DNA of 41,389 bases, taken from Deltaproteobacteria bacterium. Lineage in GTDB: Bacteria > Desulfobacterota > Binatia > Binatales > Binataceae. The notes under the pieces are model-generated. The model ran no database searches, was not told where the DNA came from, and worked only from the letters and a program-made list of their open reading frames with translations. This document shows positions 1-8,691 of the stretch, in pieces (within the stretch, counting starts at the first letter, position 1; every line of letters begins with the position of its first letter). A program made the translations under genes and the position numbers. The stretch covers positions 1-41,389 of the forward strand of contig JAKAVC010000020.1 of assembly GCA_021817345.1 (NCBI GenBank), in the 5' to 3' direction.

Positions 1-1
1 T

Positions 2-67
2 GCGGCCGAGCAGCTTCGCGCGGTCGTCGAGGCGGCGCACGCGGCGGAGATGATGCAGGCGAGCTGA
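2..67 (+). CDS. C-terminal end of an unidentified protein (partial)
   Basis: An open frame enters from the left edge and stops at TGA 65-67. The 21 visible residues are Ala/Glu-rich and look like a terminal helix (...VVEAAHAAEMMQAS). Codon use matches the neighbouring genes, so this is probably the true end of an upstream gene. There is too little sequence to name a family. Confidence 0.45.
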   Translation, partial: AAEQLRAVVEAAHAAEMMQAS

Positions 68-125
68 GATCGTCCGCGCCGACTTATCCATCGACCGAAC
101 CTTGCTCTCTGTGGAGACACGAACG

Positions 126-142
126 CGCCGCCTCTTGCGGCG
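126..142. other. Short GC hairpin between the upstream gene and addB
   Basis: A perfect 6-bp inverted repeat (CGCCGC / GCGGCG) flanks a CTCTT loop in the 132-bp gap before the addB-like gene. No T-run follows, so it is not a convincing intrinsic terminator. In GC-rich DNA such a hairpin may also be chance. Nothing else was recognised in 68-199. Confidence 0.25.
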
Positions 143-199
143 GGGTATCGTTCAGATCGACGATGGCGCTCCGGCGGACTTTCTCGCCGCCGCGCGCCG

Positions 200-3100
200 A
201 TGGAGCCTCAAAGTCGGAAAATAATCGTCGCGCCTCGCGCCGCGGAGCGTATCGAGGCGGCGCGAGGATGGCTTCGCGCGCTGCGCTCCGACGCCGAAGC
301 GTTGGTTATCGCGCCGAGTCGCGAGGCGGCTGACGATCTCGTCCGTGCGCTCGCGGCCGGCGGCGGCGCGCTCTTCGGGCTTCATCGCCTGACGCTCAAT
401 CGGCTCGCGGGACTGCTCGCGCAGCCGGAACTGCTCGAAGCCGGGCTTGCGCCGGCGGGCGCGCTTGCGGTCGAGGCGATCGCGGCCCGTGTCGTCAACC
501 AGCTTTCCGAAACCGGCGCGCTTTCATATTTCGCGCCGGTAACTGATATGCCCGGCTTTCCGCGCGCGCTCGCGAGCACGATCGTCGAACTCCGTCTCAA
601 CCTCGTTAGCCCCGAAGCGGTCGCACGAAACGGCGCGATCGGACAGGCGCTTTCGATTGCGCTGGCAGAGTTCGAGCGGGAGTTGCTGAGCGCGCGGCTT
701 GCCGATCGAGCCGCAGTAACGGCCGCGGCGATTCGCGCGCTCGAAAGCCCGTCGCCGCCGCGCTTCTCCGGGCTTGCCACGCTCGCGCTCGACGTGCCGA
801 TCGAGAACGCGCTTGAACGCGATTTCGTTGCGCGGCTTTGCGCAAAAGCGCCGCGATTTCTCGCAACCGTCGCGGCGGGAGATTCGGCCAGCGAGGCGGC
901 GCTCATCCAGGCGCTCGGCGTGGACTGCGCCGATGTCCTGCGGACTGCCCCTGAGCCCGCTACTTCGCTCGCCCGCCTCCAGACGCATCTTTTCGCCGAG
1001 ACCGCGCCGCCCGAGGCCGCCCTAGACGAAACCGTCGCGATGCTCTCGGCGCCCGGCGAGATGCATGAGTGCATTGAAATAGCGCGCCGTATCCAGGCCG
1101 AAGCGCGCCGCGGCGTGCCGTTCGACCGCATCGCGGTGATATGCCACGCCGGCGAGCGTTACGGGCCCTATCTCGAGGAAGCCTTCGGCCGCGCGGGAAT
1201 CGAAGCCTATTTCGCAACCGGGACGAAACGGCCGGAGCCGGGAGGACGGGCGCTGCTCACGATGCTCGCGTGCGCGGCCGAAAATCTTTCGGCAAGCCGC
1301 TTCGCCGAGTATCTTTCGCTCGCGCAGGTTCCGGAGCCAGGACGCGCCGCACCCTTGGTCGGCTTTGTTTCTCCCCCGATGGAACTTTATGCCGCCGCAC
1401 TCGCCTCCGACCTCGAAGTCGGCCCTGAAATCGCCGAAACCCAGCCTCCCGATACCGATCCGGTTCCGGTCGTCGATGGAACCGCGCGGGCGCCGTGGCG
1501 ATGGGAAAAACTGATGGTCGATGCGGCGGTGATCGGCAGTCGCGAAAGATGGGAGCGGCGGCTTGCCGGACTCGAAGCCGAACTCAAGAGGAAACGCGGC
1601 GAACTCGAGCCCGACGATGAGGATCGCGCCCGCGCGCTCGACCGAGACCTGCTCGATCTTGCCCATCTGAGGACGATCGCGCTGCCCATAATCGACAAAC
1701 TCGCCGCCCGTCCGCGCTCGGCTCCATGGAACGAATGGCTTGCATGGCTGCGCTCGCTCGTCGAGCTTGCGGTCCGCGACGCGGAGCCGGTGCTTGCGGC
1801 ACTTTCGGAGCTCGAACCGATGGGTCCGGTCGGCCCGGTCGGACTCGACGAAGTTCGCACCGTACTTGCCGACCGTCTCGGCCATCTGGAACGCCCGCCA
1901 GCGCGCCGGCGCTACGGAGCGGTGTTCGTCGCGCCGCCCGGCTACGTGCGCGGGATGACGTTCGACGTGGTGCTCGTTCCGGGTCTGGCCGAGCGGATAT
2001 TCCCGAAAAAGTTAACCGAAGATCCGATCCTGGCCGACCGCCTGCGCGCCGCAATCAGCCCGATGCTCAAGCGCCAGGAGGAGCGGGTTGCCGCCGAGCG
2101 CCTTGCGCTAAGGCTCGCCGCGGGAGCGGCGTCCGAGCGCGCGACGTTCACCTACGCGCGCGTCGATCTCGACCAGGGTCGTCCGCGCGTGCCGTCGTTC
2201 TATGCGCTTGAAGTGCTGCGCGCGGCCGAGGGCCGCCTTCCCGGTTTCGACGAACTGGCCCGCCGCGCCTCGTGCGAGCAAGCCGCGCGGCTCGGATGGC
2301 CCGCGCCGCGCACCCCGGAAGAGGCGATCGACGACGCCGAATTCGACCTCGCGCTGCTCGAGCGCCTGCTCGACCGCGATCCCGAAGCAACCGTCGGCGC
2401 GGCGCATTACCTGCTCGGCGCCAACGAGCATCTCGCCCGCGCGCTTCGGGCCCGGGCGCGGCGATGGCTGCGGCGGTGGACGTCCGCCGACGGCCTGGTC
2501 GATCCCGAACCCGCGGCTGTCGCGGCCCTCGCCCGCCATCAGATCGCCGCGCGCTCTTATTCGCCGACCGCGCTTCAGAACTTTGCCGCCTGTCCGTACC
2601 GGTTTCTGCTCCAGGCGGTTTTTCGGCTCCAACCGCGCGAGGACGCCGAAGCGATCGAGGTGATCGATCCGCTCACGCGCGGAAGCCTGACCCACGAGAT
2701 GCAGTACGAATTGCTGAGCCTGCTGCGCGAGCGCGGCCTTCTGCCCGTCACGGGCGAGAACCTCGAAGCGGCGCTCGGCGAACTGGATGGAATCGTCGAG
2801 CGGGTGGCCGAGCGATGGTACGACGAGCTCTGTCCGGCGATCGATCGCGTCTGGAAGGACGGTATCGACGCTATCCGCGCGGATCTCAGGGAATGGCTCA
2901 GGCTTGCGGCCGAGGAACGCCAGGGATGGTGTCCCGAGCGCTTCGAGCTTGCCTTCGGGCTCTCGGAGCGCGCTCAGGCCGATCCGGCAAGCACGCCCGA
3001 GCCGGTAGCGCTCGAGGGCGGACTCAATCTTCGCGGCTCGATCGATCTTGTCGAACGCAATGGAAACGGCACGCTTCGCGTGACCGACTACAAGACCGGC

Positions 3101-3469
3101 AGGGTACGCGCGGAGAGCAGTCTCATAATCGGCGGCGGCAAGATCCTGCAGCCGGTTCTCTACGCGCTTGCCGCCGAGCGTATCCTCGGAGCGCCGGTCG
3201 AATCAGGGCGTCTCTACTATTGCACCGCGGCGGGCGGCTACGAAGAGCGGGTGGTCGCGATGAACGACGCCGCGCGCGCGGGATACCGGGCCTTCGTCCG
3301 CACTTTCGACGAAGCGCTCAAGTCGGGCTTCCTGCCCGCCGCGCCCGACGCGGACGAGTGCCGATGGTGCGACTATCGGCGCGTGTGCGGTCCATACGAG
3401 GAACGCAGAGTTAGGCTCAAGCCGGCGTCGCGGCTCGAGGCGCTTGCAAGGCTGCGCGAGATGCCATGA
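200..3469 (+). CDS. addB: AddB-like ATP-dependent nuclease subunit (PD-(D/E)XK, Fe-S)
   Basis: This 1089-residue protein is the likely partner of the next gene in a RecBCD/AddAB-type enzyme that resects double-strand breaks for recombination. The C-terminal RecB-family nuclease is clear: D949 (GSIDL), D963 and K965 (VTDYKTG). Four cysteines fit the AddB iron-sulfur staple: C798 (ACPYRF) and C1054, C1057, C1063 (CRWCDYRRVC). The N-terminal helicase-like half carries no GxGK(T/S) Walker A (the region reads IIVAPRAAERIEA), so it probably does not hydrolyse ATP and acts as a RecC-like structural half. The ATG at 200 gives the usual AddB length, but no good Shine-Dalgarno sequence precedes it. The stop overlaps the next start (ATGA), which implies translational coupling. 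The family is diverse, and a generic 'PD-(D/E)XK nuclease' label would also be fair. Confidence 0.85.
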   Translation: MEPQSRKIIVAPRAAERIEAARGWLRALRSDAEALVIAPSREAADDLVRALAAGGGALFGLHRLTLNRLAGLLAQPELLEAGLAPAGALAVEAIAARVVNQLSETGALSYFAPVTDMPGFPRALASTIVELRLNLVSPEAVARNGAIGQALSIALAEFERELLSARLADRAAVTAAAIRALESPSPPRFSGLATLALDVPIENALERDFVARLCAKAPRFLATVAAGDSASEAALIQALGVDCADVLRTAPEPATSLARLQTHLFAETAPPEAALDETVAMLSAPGEMHECIEIARRIQAEARRGVPFDRIAVICHAGERYGPYLEEAFGRAGIEAYFATGTKRPEPGGRALLTMLACAAENLSASRFAEYLSLAQVPEPGRAAPLVGFVSPPMELYAAALASDLEVGPEIAETQPPDTDPVPVVDGTARAPWRWEKLMVDAAVIGSRERWERRLAGLEAELKRKRGELEPDDEDRARALDRDLLDLAHLRTIALPIIDKLAARPRSAPWNEWLAWLRSLVELAVRDAEPVLAALSELEPMGPVGPVGLDEVRTVLADRLGHLERPPARRRYGAVFVAPPGYVRGMTFDVVLVPGLAERIFPKKLTEDPILADRLRAAISPMLKRQEERVAAERLALRLAAGAASERATFTYARVDLDQGRPRVPSFYALEVLRAAEGRLPGFDELARRASCEQAARLGWPAPRTPEEAIDDAEFDLALLERLLDRDPEATVGAAHYLLGANEHLARALRARARRWLRRWTSADGLVDPEPAAVAALARHQIAARSYSPTALQNFAACPYRFLLQAVFRLQPREDAEAIEVIDPLTRGSLTHEMQYELLSLLRERGLLPVTGENLEAALGELDGIVERVAERWYDELCPAIDRVWKDGIDAIRADLREWLRLAAEERQGWCPERFELAFGLSERAQADPASTPEPVALEGGLNLRGSIDLVERNGNGTLRVTDYKTGRVRAESSLIIGGGKILQPVLYALAAERILGAPVESGRLYYCTAAGGYEERVVAMNDAARAGYRAFVRTFDEALKSGFLPAAPDADECRWCDYRRVCGPYEERRVRLKPASRLEALARLREMP

Positions 3470-6400
3470 AGACGCCCGCCGACCAGCAGGTTCGCGATCG
3501 TATCCGCTCCGACCTCGACACCACGCTGATTATCGAGGCCGCCGCCGGCACCGGCAAAACCACCGCGCTCGTGAATCGGATAATCGCGGCGGTCGCGTCG
3601 GGACGGGCGCGGCTTGCGCAGATCGTCGCGGTGACGTTTACCGAAAAAGCCGCCGGGGAACTGAAACTCCGGCTTCGCGCCGAGATAGAGCGCGCACGCC
3701 AGGACCCCGCGCTCGACGGCGCGGCGCGCGAACGATTGTTGCGCGCCCTGCCCCAGCTCGAAGAGGCCCGTATCGGGACGATTCATTCCTTCTGCGCCGA
3801 CCTGATTCGCGAGCGCCCGGTCGAGGCGGGTGTCGATCCGATGTTCGAGGTCGCGCCCGAGGACAAGGCCGAGGCGATCTTCGAGCTTGCCTTCGAGCGA
3901 TGGTTCCAGCGCTCGCTTGCGAATCCGGGCGAAGGGATGCGCCGGCTGCTCCGCCGCCGCGACCTTGCCGTGGGTGACGGGCCGCGTCCTATCGCGCGCG
4001 CGGCCGCCGAGCAGCTTCGCGAATGGCGTGATTTCGATACGCCGTGGACCCGATGGCCGTTCGAGCGCGAAGGCGAGATCGACGAACTCGTCGGCGAGAT
4101 TGAGCATCTCGGGCGCCTTGCGCGCGAAGGCGAGCCCGACGACTACCTCGCGCGCGCGCTCGACAATATCGCGCGCCCCGTCGCCGAAGCGACACGGCTC
4201 GAACCGGTTCGCGGACGCGATTACGACGCGCTCGAACAGGTGCTGATCGGGCTTCTGCGCGGGAACACGAATCCGCGCTTCGGATGGCGCGGCTATGGCG
4301 AGAGATTCGGCGAGCATTCGCGCGAGGAAGTGATGAAACGGCGCGAGGCTCTGCGCGAGCGGCTCGAGCGCTTCCGGATGAACGCGGGAGCGAATCTCGC
4401 CCCGCTGCTGCGCGACGAGATATGGCCGGTGGTCGGCGAATACGAGGAACTGAAGCGGCGCGCGGGAACGCTGGACTTCCTGGATTTGCTTCTACTCGCG
4501 CGAAACCTGGTGCGCGACAATCCGGCTGTCAGGCGCGCGCTTCAGGAACGTTTCACCCATATCTTCGTCGACGAGTTCCAGGACACGGACCCGCTCCAGG
4601 CCGAGATTCTGCTTCTCCTTTCCGCCGACGACCCCGGCGAATCCGACTGGACGCGGGTGCGTCCGGTCGCGGGCAAGCTGTTCATCGTCGGCGATCCCAA
4701 GCAGTCCATCTATCGGTTCCGGCGCGCCGACATTTCGCTCTACCAGTCGATCAAACGAAGGCTTGCGGCCGCGGGCGCGCCGGTCGAGAATCTGACCGTC
4801 AGCTTTCGCGCGGTGCCCGAACTGCAGGAGATGGTCAACGCCGCGTTTGCGCCGCTGATGGCCGAGGAGTCGGACACCCAGCCGGCCTACGTCGCGCTCA
4901 AGCCTTTTCGCGACGGAGTCGAGAGCCAGCCCTCGGCGGTCGTGCTTCCGGTGCCCACGCCCTACGGGGATTTCGGACGGGTGACCGAATGGAGAATCGA
5001 CGAGTCGCTGCCCGAGGCGGTTGCGGCCTTCGTCGAATGGCTCGTCGGCAGGAGTGGATGGACCGTCACCGAGCGCGACGCGCCAGAGCAGCGCGTGCCG
5101 ATTCGCCCGCGCCACATTTGTATCCTGTTTCGGCGGCTCAACTCGTTCGGGCGCGACGTCACCCGCCCGTATATCCGCGCGCTCGAGGCGCGCCATCTGC
5201 CGCACGTCCTGGTAAAGGGCGGTTCGTTCAACGAGCGCGAGGAGGTCGAAGCGCTCCGCAACCTGCTCGGGGCGATCGAGCGCCCCGACGACGAACTGCT
5301 CGTGTTCGCGTCGCTTCGCGGTCCGGTCTTCGCGCTCTCGGACGCCGCGCTGCTGGAGTTCCGTGAGACGCTCGGCAGCCTGCATCCGTTCCGCAAAATT
5401 CCCGACCAAGCGCCTGAGACCGTCAAGGAGGTGGGCCGCGCGCTCGCGCTGCTGCGCGAGCTTCATCGCGGACGCAACCGCCGCCCGATCGCGGATACGA
5501 TCTCGCGCCTGCTTGCCGCGACTCGCGCGCACGGAGGCTTTGCGATATGGCCGACCGGCGAGCAGGCGCTCGCCAACGTGATGAAGCTGATGGACATGGC
5601 GCGCCGATACGAAGCGCGCGGCGGCGCGGCGTCGTTTCGCGGCTTCGTCGATGAGCTCGAAGCGCGCGCCGAACGCGCCGAGGCCGGCGAAGTGCCGGTC
5701 GTCGAGGAAGGCACCGAAGGCATCCGCATCATGACGGTGCATCGCGCCAAGGGCCTCGAATTCCCGGTCGTCATCCTGGCCGATATGACGTGCAAGGAAA
5801 CCCGCGCCGAGCCTTCGCGCTACGTCGATCCCGCAAAACGGCTCGCCGCGCTCGAACTGGCCGGATGCGCGCCGGTGGAATTGCAGGAACATGCCGAGGA
5901 CGAGGCGCGGCGCGAGCGCGAGGAAGCGGCGCGGGTGCTCTATGTCGCCGCGACTCGCGCGCGCGATTTGCTGGTCGTGCCCGCGGTCGGCGACGAGGAG
6001 CGCGAAGGATGGCTCGCCGGGCTGAATCCGGCAATTTTTCCCGAAAACGGAAATCGCCGCAGTCCACTGACTCAGAAGCCGCCCGGATGCCCGGTTTTTG
6101 GCGACGACAGCGTGCTCGTTCGCGGCCCGAAGGCTCCGCGCAAGGAGAAATCCGTCGCCCCCGGGACGCATCGCGCGCGCGCCGGGGCCCATCGGGTCGT
6201 ATGGTGGGACCCGTCGCTGCTGAATCTCGACGTGCGCGAAGCGATGGGGCTTCGGCAGATGTGGCTTCTCGAAGCTGACAGCGAGCGCACGGTTGCGACG
6301 GGCGGAATCCGCGCGTGGCAGCGATGGCGCGACGCGAGAAACGCCGCAATCGCGCGTGGCCTTGTGCCTTCGCTCCGGGTCGGCACGGTTACCGAGCTTG

Positions 6401-6918
6401 CCGCGGCGACTGACGCATCGGTTCCCGAGGCGGACGAGGTCGCGATCGAGGAAACCGCGCGCGTTACCTGGCGTCCGCGCGGGGTACGTTTCGGCACGCT
6501 GGTGCATCTCACGATGCTGCGGGTGAGGCTCGATGCCGGCCGCGACGAGATAGCCAGAGTCGCCGCGGGAGAAGCCCGGATGCTCGGCGCGGGCGACGCC
6601 GAAATTGCCGCCGCGGCCGAAGCGGTTACGCAGGCGCTCGCCGCGCCGCTAATGCGGCGTGCCGCGAAGAGCCTCGAACTCAGGCGCGAGTGCCCGCTCG
6701 TGATGGAAATCGGCGGCGGCGTCACGATGGAGGGCGTTGCGGACCTTGCCTTTCGCGAAACCGACGGCGCGCAGGAATTCTGGACCGTCGTGGATTTCAA
6801 GACCGACGCGGATATCACGCCGCGCCTCGGGGAGTATCGCACGCAAGTCGGGCTTTACCTTCGCGCGATTCGCAAGGCGACCGGGCTTAACGCGCGCGGC
6901 TCGATTTTTCTCATTTAA
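3466..6918 (+). CDS. addA: AddA-like UvrD/Rep-family helicase-nuclease subunit
   Basis: This 1150-residue SF1A helicase carries a C-terminal RecB-type nuclease. Helicase motifs appear in order: Walker A AGTGKTT (K31), motif Ia VTFTEKAA, IGTIHSFC, DExQ-type VDEFQDTDP (D369-E370), GDPKQSIYRFRRAD, a VSFR motif, TVHRAKGLEFP and VAATRARDLL. The nuclease shows GTLVH, GVADL, VVDFKTD (D1110, K1112) and a Q-x3-Y motif, so both activities look intact. With AddB it would unwind and degrade DNA ends up to a recombination hotspot and load RecA. It overlaps addB by 4 bp, and addB-addA is the usual operon order. Nothing appears truncated: the nuclease motifs sit about 35 residues from the C-terminus, as in AddA. 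Confidence 0.93.
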   Translation: MKTPADQQVRDRIRSDLDTTLIIEAAAGTGKTTALVNRIIAAVASGRARLAQIVAVTFTEKAAGELKLRLRAEIERARQDPALDGAARERLLRALPQLEEARIGTIHSFCADLIRERPVEAGVDPMFEVAPEDKAEAIFELAFERWFQRSLANPGEGMRRLLRRRDLAVGDGPRPIARAAAEQLREWRDFDTPWTRWPFEREGEIDELVGEIEHLGRLAREGEPDDYLARALDNIARPVAEATRLEPVRGRDYDALEQVLIGLLRGNTNPRFGWRGYGERFGEHSREEVMKRREALRERLERFRMNAGANLAPLLRDEIWPVVGEYEELKRRAGTLDFLDLLLLARNLVRDNPAVRRALQERFTHIFVDEFQDTDPLQAEILLLLSADDPGESDWTRVRPVAGKLFIVGDPKQSIYRFRRADISLYQSIKRRLAAAGAPVENLTVSFRAVPELQEMVNAAFAPLMAEESDTQPAYVALKPFRDGVESQPSAVVLPVPTPYGDFGRVTEWRIDESLPEAVAAFVEWLVGRSGWTVTERDAPEQRVPIRPRHICILFRRLNSFGRDVTRPYIRALEARHLPHVLVKGGSFNEREEVEALRNLLGAIERPDDELLVFASLRGPVFALSDAALLEFRETLGSLHPFRKIPDQAPETVKEVGRALALLRELHRGRNRRPIADTISRLLAATRAHGGFAIWPTGEQALANVMKLMDMARRYEARGGAASFRGFVDELEARAERAEAGEVPVVEEGTEGIRIMTVHRAKGLEFPVVILADMTCKETRAEPSRYVDPAKRLAALELAGCAPVELQEHAEDEARREREEAARVLYVAATRARDLLVVPAVGDEEREGWLAGLNPAIFPENGNRRSPLTQKPPGCPVFGDDSVLVRGPKAPRKEKSVAPGTHRARAGAHRVVWWDPSLLNLDVREAMGLRQMWLLEADSERTVATGGIRAWQRWRDARNAAIARGLVPSLRVGTVTELAAATDASVPEADEVAIEETARVTWRPRGVRFGTLVHLTMLRVRLDAGRDEIARVAAGEARMLGAGDAEIAAAAEAVTQALAAPLMRRAAKSLELRRECPLVMEIGGGVTMEGVADLAFRETDGAQEFWTVVDFKTDADITPRLGEYRTQVGLYLRAIRKATGLNARGSIFLI

Positions 6919-7012
6919 CTTTGTTCCGCGCGTCATTAGGATAGTAGGCAGGTGAGTGTGCGACGCGGATGATGCGCCATGAAAGCCCATATCCATCGGA
7001 CGGTTCCCGCCG

Positions 7013-7912
7013 TTGAGCCATAACCGCTCGGTTCTCGTCGCCGGTTACGGCTCGCTCCTGAGTGGTTATGGTCTTCTGGCCGAGCGCCGGGGCGGACGAA
7101 GCCGGCTTGTCGCGCGCGAGGCGTGGCCGCTCGCGATTCAAAACGCGCGCCGCGGACTTGCCAAGCCGTCGAGTCACGGAAGCTACCTTGCGATGGATAT
7201 CGAGCCGGCCGAGCCTGGTGCGCCGATCAGCGCGCGGGCCGGGCGCGCGGAGAGCGGTGAAATCGGCGGTATCCTCCTGGAATTCGAGCGCGAATGGTTT
7301 GCGGCGGTCGCGCGCCGCGAGGAATACGACCCCGGCGCATTCGAGCGGCTGGTCGGCAAGGCAGAAGCCGCGGGAAAACCGCTCGGCGAATTTCTGCTCG
7401 CGATTGCCGAGCGCGTATCGTTCGACATCGACGGCTATCGGCGCGAGCTTCGCGGTATTCTCGGCTACACGTCGCCGGGCTACATCTTTCATCCTGTGCC
7501 GCTGGCCGACGGCCGAGTCGCCATCGTCGCGGTCGGGTCGGGCTATCATTCGAGCGGCGACCCGGCGGTCGTATCGCGACGGCGGGAGTGCGGGATGGAC
7601 CGCCTGCTCGGGCTTGAAGAGGCGCTTGCGCTGAGCAAGCCCAGTCTTGCGATCGATCGCGATGGGCAAGTCGGGTACTTCGCCGAGTGCGTTCTCGGCG
7701 GCATCCACGGGATGAGCGTAGGCGATTTGCTCGCGGGTGTCGGCGCGGGCGGTGAGAGGATGGAAAGCGTCGCGCGGCTGCTCAGGTTCGAGGCCGAGGG
7801 CGAGCGCGAGCGTTTTCTCAGAGCCACTTCGCTTGACCGCCGACGCTACGAGGAACGCTTCGACGGCACGCCCGATCCCTCGATTGCAGAGATTCTTGCG
7901 AACAATCTTTAA
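7013..7912 (+). CDS. Gamma-glutamylcyclotransferase-like protein
   Basis: The 299-residue protein begins with a YGSLLSGYG loop (residues 12-20), the substrate-binding signature of the GGCT/AIG2 fold. Further on it has GGILLEF followed by REEYD, which resembles the segment holding the catalytic glutamate. Members cyclise gamma-glutamyl compounds or act on related amides; the substrate here is unknown. The protein is about twice the length of a minimal GGCT domain, and its C-terminal half is not recognised. The only workable start is TTG 7013: an in-frame TGA lies at 6980-6982, and the nearby ATGs are out of frame. The Shine-Dalgarno sequence is weak. The next gene follows after 18 bp on the same strand. 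The fold assignment rests on short motifs. Confidence 0.6.
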   Translation: MSHNRSVLVAGYGSLLSGYGLLAERRGGRSRLVAREAWPLAIQNARRGLAKPSSHGSYLAMDIEPAEPGAPISARAGRAESGEIGGILLEFEREWFAAVARREEYDPGAFERLVGKAEAAGKPLGEFLLAIAERVSFDIDGYRRELRGILGYTSPGYIFHPVPLADGRVAIVAVGSGYHSSGDPAVVSRRRECGMDRLLGLEEALALSKPSLAIDRDGQVGYFAECVLGGIHGMSVGDLLAGVGAGGERMESVARLLRFEAEGERERFLRATSLDRRRYEERFDGTPDPSIAEILANNL

Positions 7913-7930
7913 CCGGGAATTGATTCAGGC

Positions 7931-8431
7931 GTGAAGTCCGAGTTTTCAATCCACGTCGCCAAGGAGAACCTCAAGTTCTCGGCCGCGCACTTTATCGCGT
8001 ACAAGGGCTTTCGCGAGCCGCTCCACGGCCATAACTACCAGGTCGGTGTCCGGGTTGAAGGTTCTCTCGCCCATACCGGGTATGTGGTCGATTTCGGGCT
8101 CATCAAGAAGCTGACCAAGGAGATCGTTGACCGGATCGACGAGCATACGATCGTCCCCGAGCGAAGCGATTGCCTGAGGATCGACCGGTCCGTGCCGGGC
8201 CAGGTGCGGGTTCGCTACGAGAACGATGAATTCGTATTTCCGGCGGGCGACGTCGCGATGCTGCCGATCGTGCATAGTTCGGCCGAGGAACTCGCCCGCT
8301 ACATCTGGGAGGAACTGGTCGCTGCGCTGCGAAGCCGCGGCGCCTTGGACGAAGTGGCGGCGGTCGAAGTATCAGTCGCCGAGGGACCGGGCCAAGCCGC
8401 TATCTTTCAGAGAGAAATCGTCCGGGACTAG
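7931..8431 (+). CDS. 6-pyruvoyl-tetrahydropterin synthase / QueD family protein, ExxHGH type
   Basis: This 166-residue tunnel-fold pterin enzyme has zinc ligands H20 (FSAAH), H32 and H34 (LHGHNY), a later DEHT segment and VAEGPG near the end. In QueD and classical PTPS a catalytic Cys precedes the HGH motif (CxxxHGH). Here that region reads REPLHGHNY, with Glu29 placed as ExxHGH and no Cys. This is the signature described for PTPS-III, which cleaves dihydroneopterin to 6-hydroxymethyl-dihydropterin and can replace the folate enzyme FolB. A queuosine role (QueD) is therefore less likely. It starts at GTG 7931 with a weak Shine-Dalgarno sequence, 18 bp after the previous gene. The family is certain; the PTPS-III role is inferred from the motif. 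Confidence 0.88.
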   Translation: MKSEFSIHVAKENLKFSAAHFIAYKGFREPLHGHNYQVGVRVEGSLAHTGYVVDFGLIKKLTKEIVDRIDEHTIVPERSDCLRIDRSVPGQVRVRYENDEFVFPAGDVAMLPIVHSSAEELARYIWEELVAALRSRGALDEVAAVEVSVAEGPGQAAIFQREIVRD

Positions 8432-8438
8432 ATCAGCG

Positions 8439-8450
8439 GGGGCCGGCCCC
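8439..8450. other. 12-bp GC palindrome after the pterin synthase gene
   Basis: A perfect self-complementary GGGGCCGGCCCC lies 8 bp after the stop codon at 8431. It has no loop and no following T-run. It may contribute to a transcription end, but in GC-rich DNA it may also be chance. Confidence 0.25.
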
Positions 8451-8555
8451 GGGGCGCTCCACGATGCCGCGGGCTAGAGGCAGCACGCGGAATGCAACGA
8501 TTGCGAGCCGAAGCGAAGGATTCTTCTGGATTTCCGTCGTTAGCACGGCGATTTG

Positions 8556-8579
8556 GCGCTTTTTTAGGATTAAAAGCGC
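8556..8579 (+). terminator. Possible intrinsic terminator
   Basis: An 8-bp perfect inverted repeat GCGCTTTT / AAAAGCGC with the loop TTAGGATT lies in the A/T-rich gap after the pterin synthase gene. It is followed by GATTTAGTTTT, a loose T-rich tract. It could end the addB-to-pterin-synthase transcript. The stem is A/T-heavy toward the loop, so the call is weak. Confidence 0.35.
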
Positions 8580-8610
8580 GATTTAGTTTTGCCTAAAGCG
8601 TGTATTTTTG

Positions 8611-8664
8611 GTCACCGATGGTCAAAATTTGTCACCCGGTTGTTAGAAAGGCGCAAATCGTGAC
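8611..8664. promoter_or_regulatory. Phased GTCA repeats upstream of the sigma-54 activator
   Basis: GTCA occurs at 8611, 8621 and 8631, exactly 10 bp apart. The contexts are GGTCACC, GGTCAAA and TGTCACC. An inverted copy, GTGACAAAAT (8660-8669), mirrors the AATTTGTCAC around the third copy. The spacing places the sites on one face of the helix, as in an iterated operator or upstream activating sequence. They end about 28-80 bp before the start of the adjacent activator gene, which suggests autoregulation. The binding protein is not known. Confidence 0.45.
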
Positions 8665-8691
8665 AAAATCGTTGCGGTTTCGGGCATTCGG

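Noticed and set aside
4492-6507. Long open frame antisense to the addA-like gene (671 codons)
   Set aside because: It lies wholly inside a well-supported helicase gene and shows no family motif. GC-rich codons produce long antisense frames throughout this window.
8554-8572. Possible sigma-54 promoter (TTGGCGCTTTTTTAGG)
   Set aside because: The GG element is present, but the GC at the -12 position is missing, and the stretch is better explained by the hairpin.
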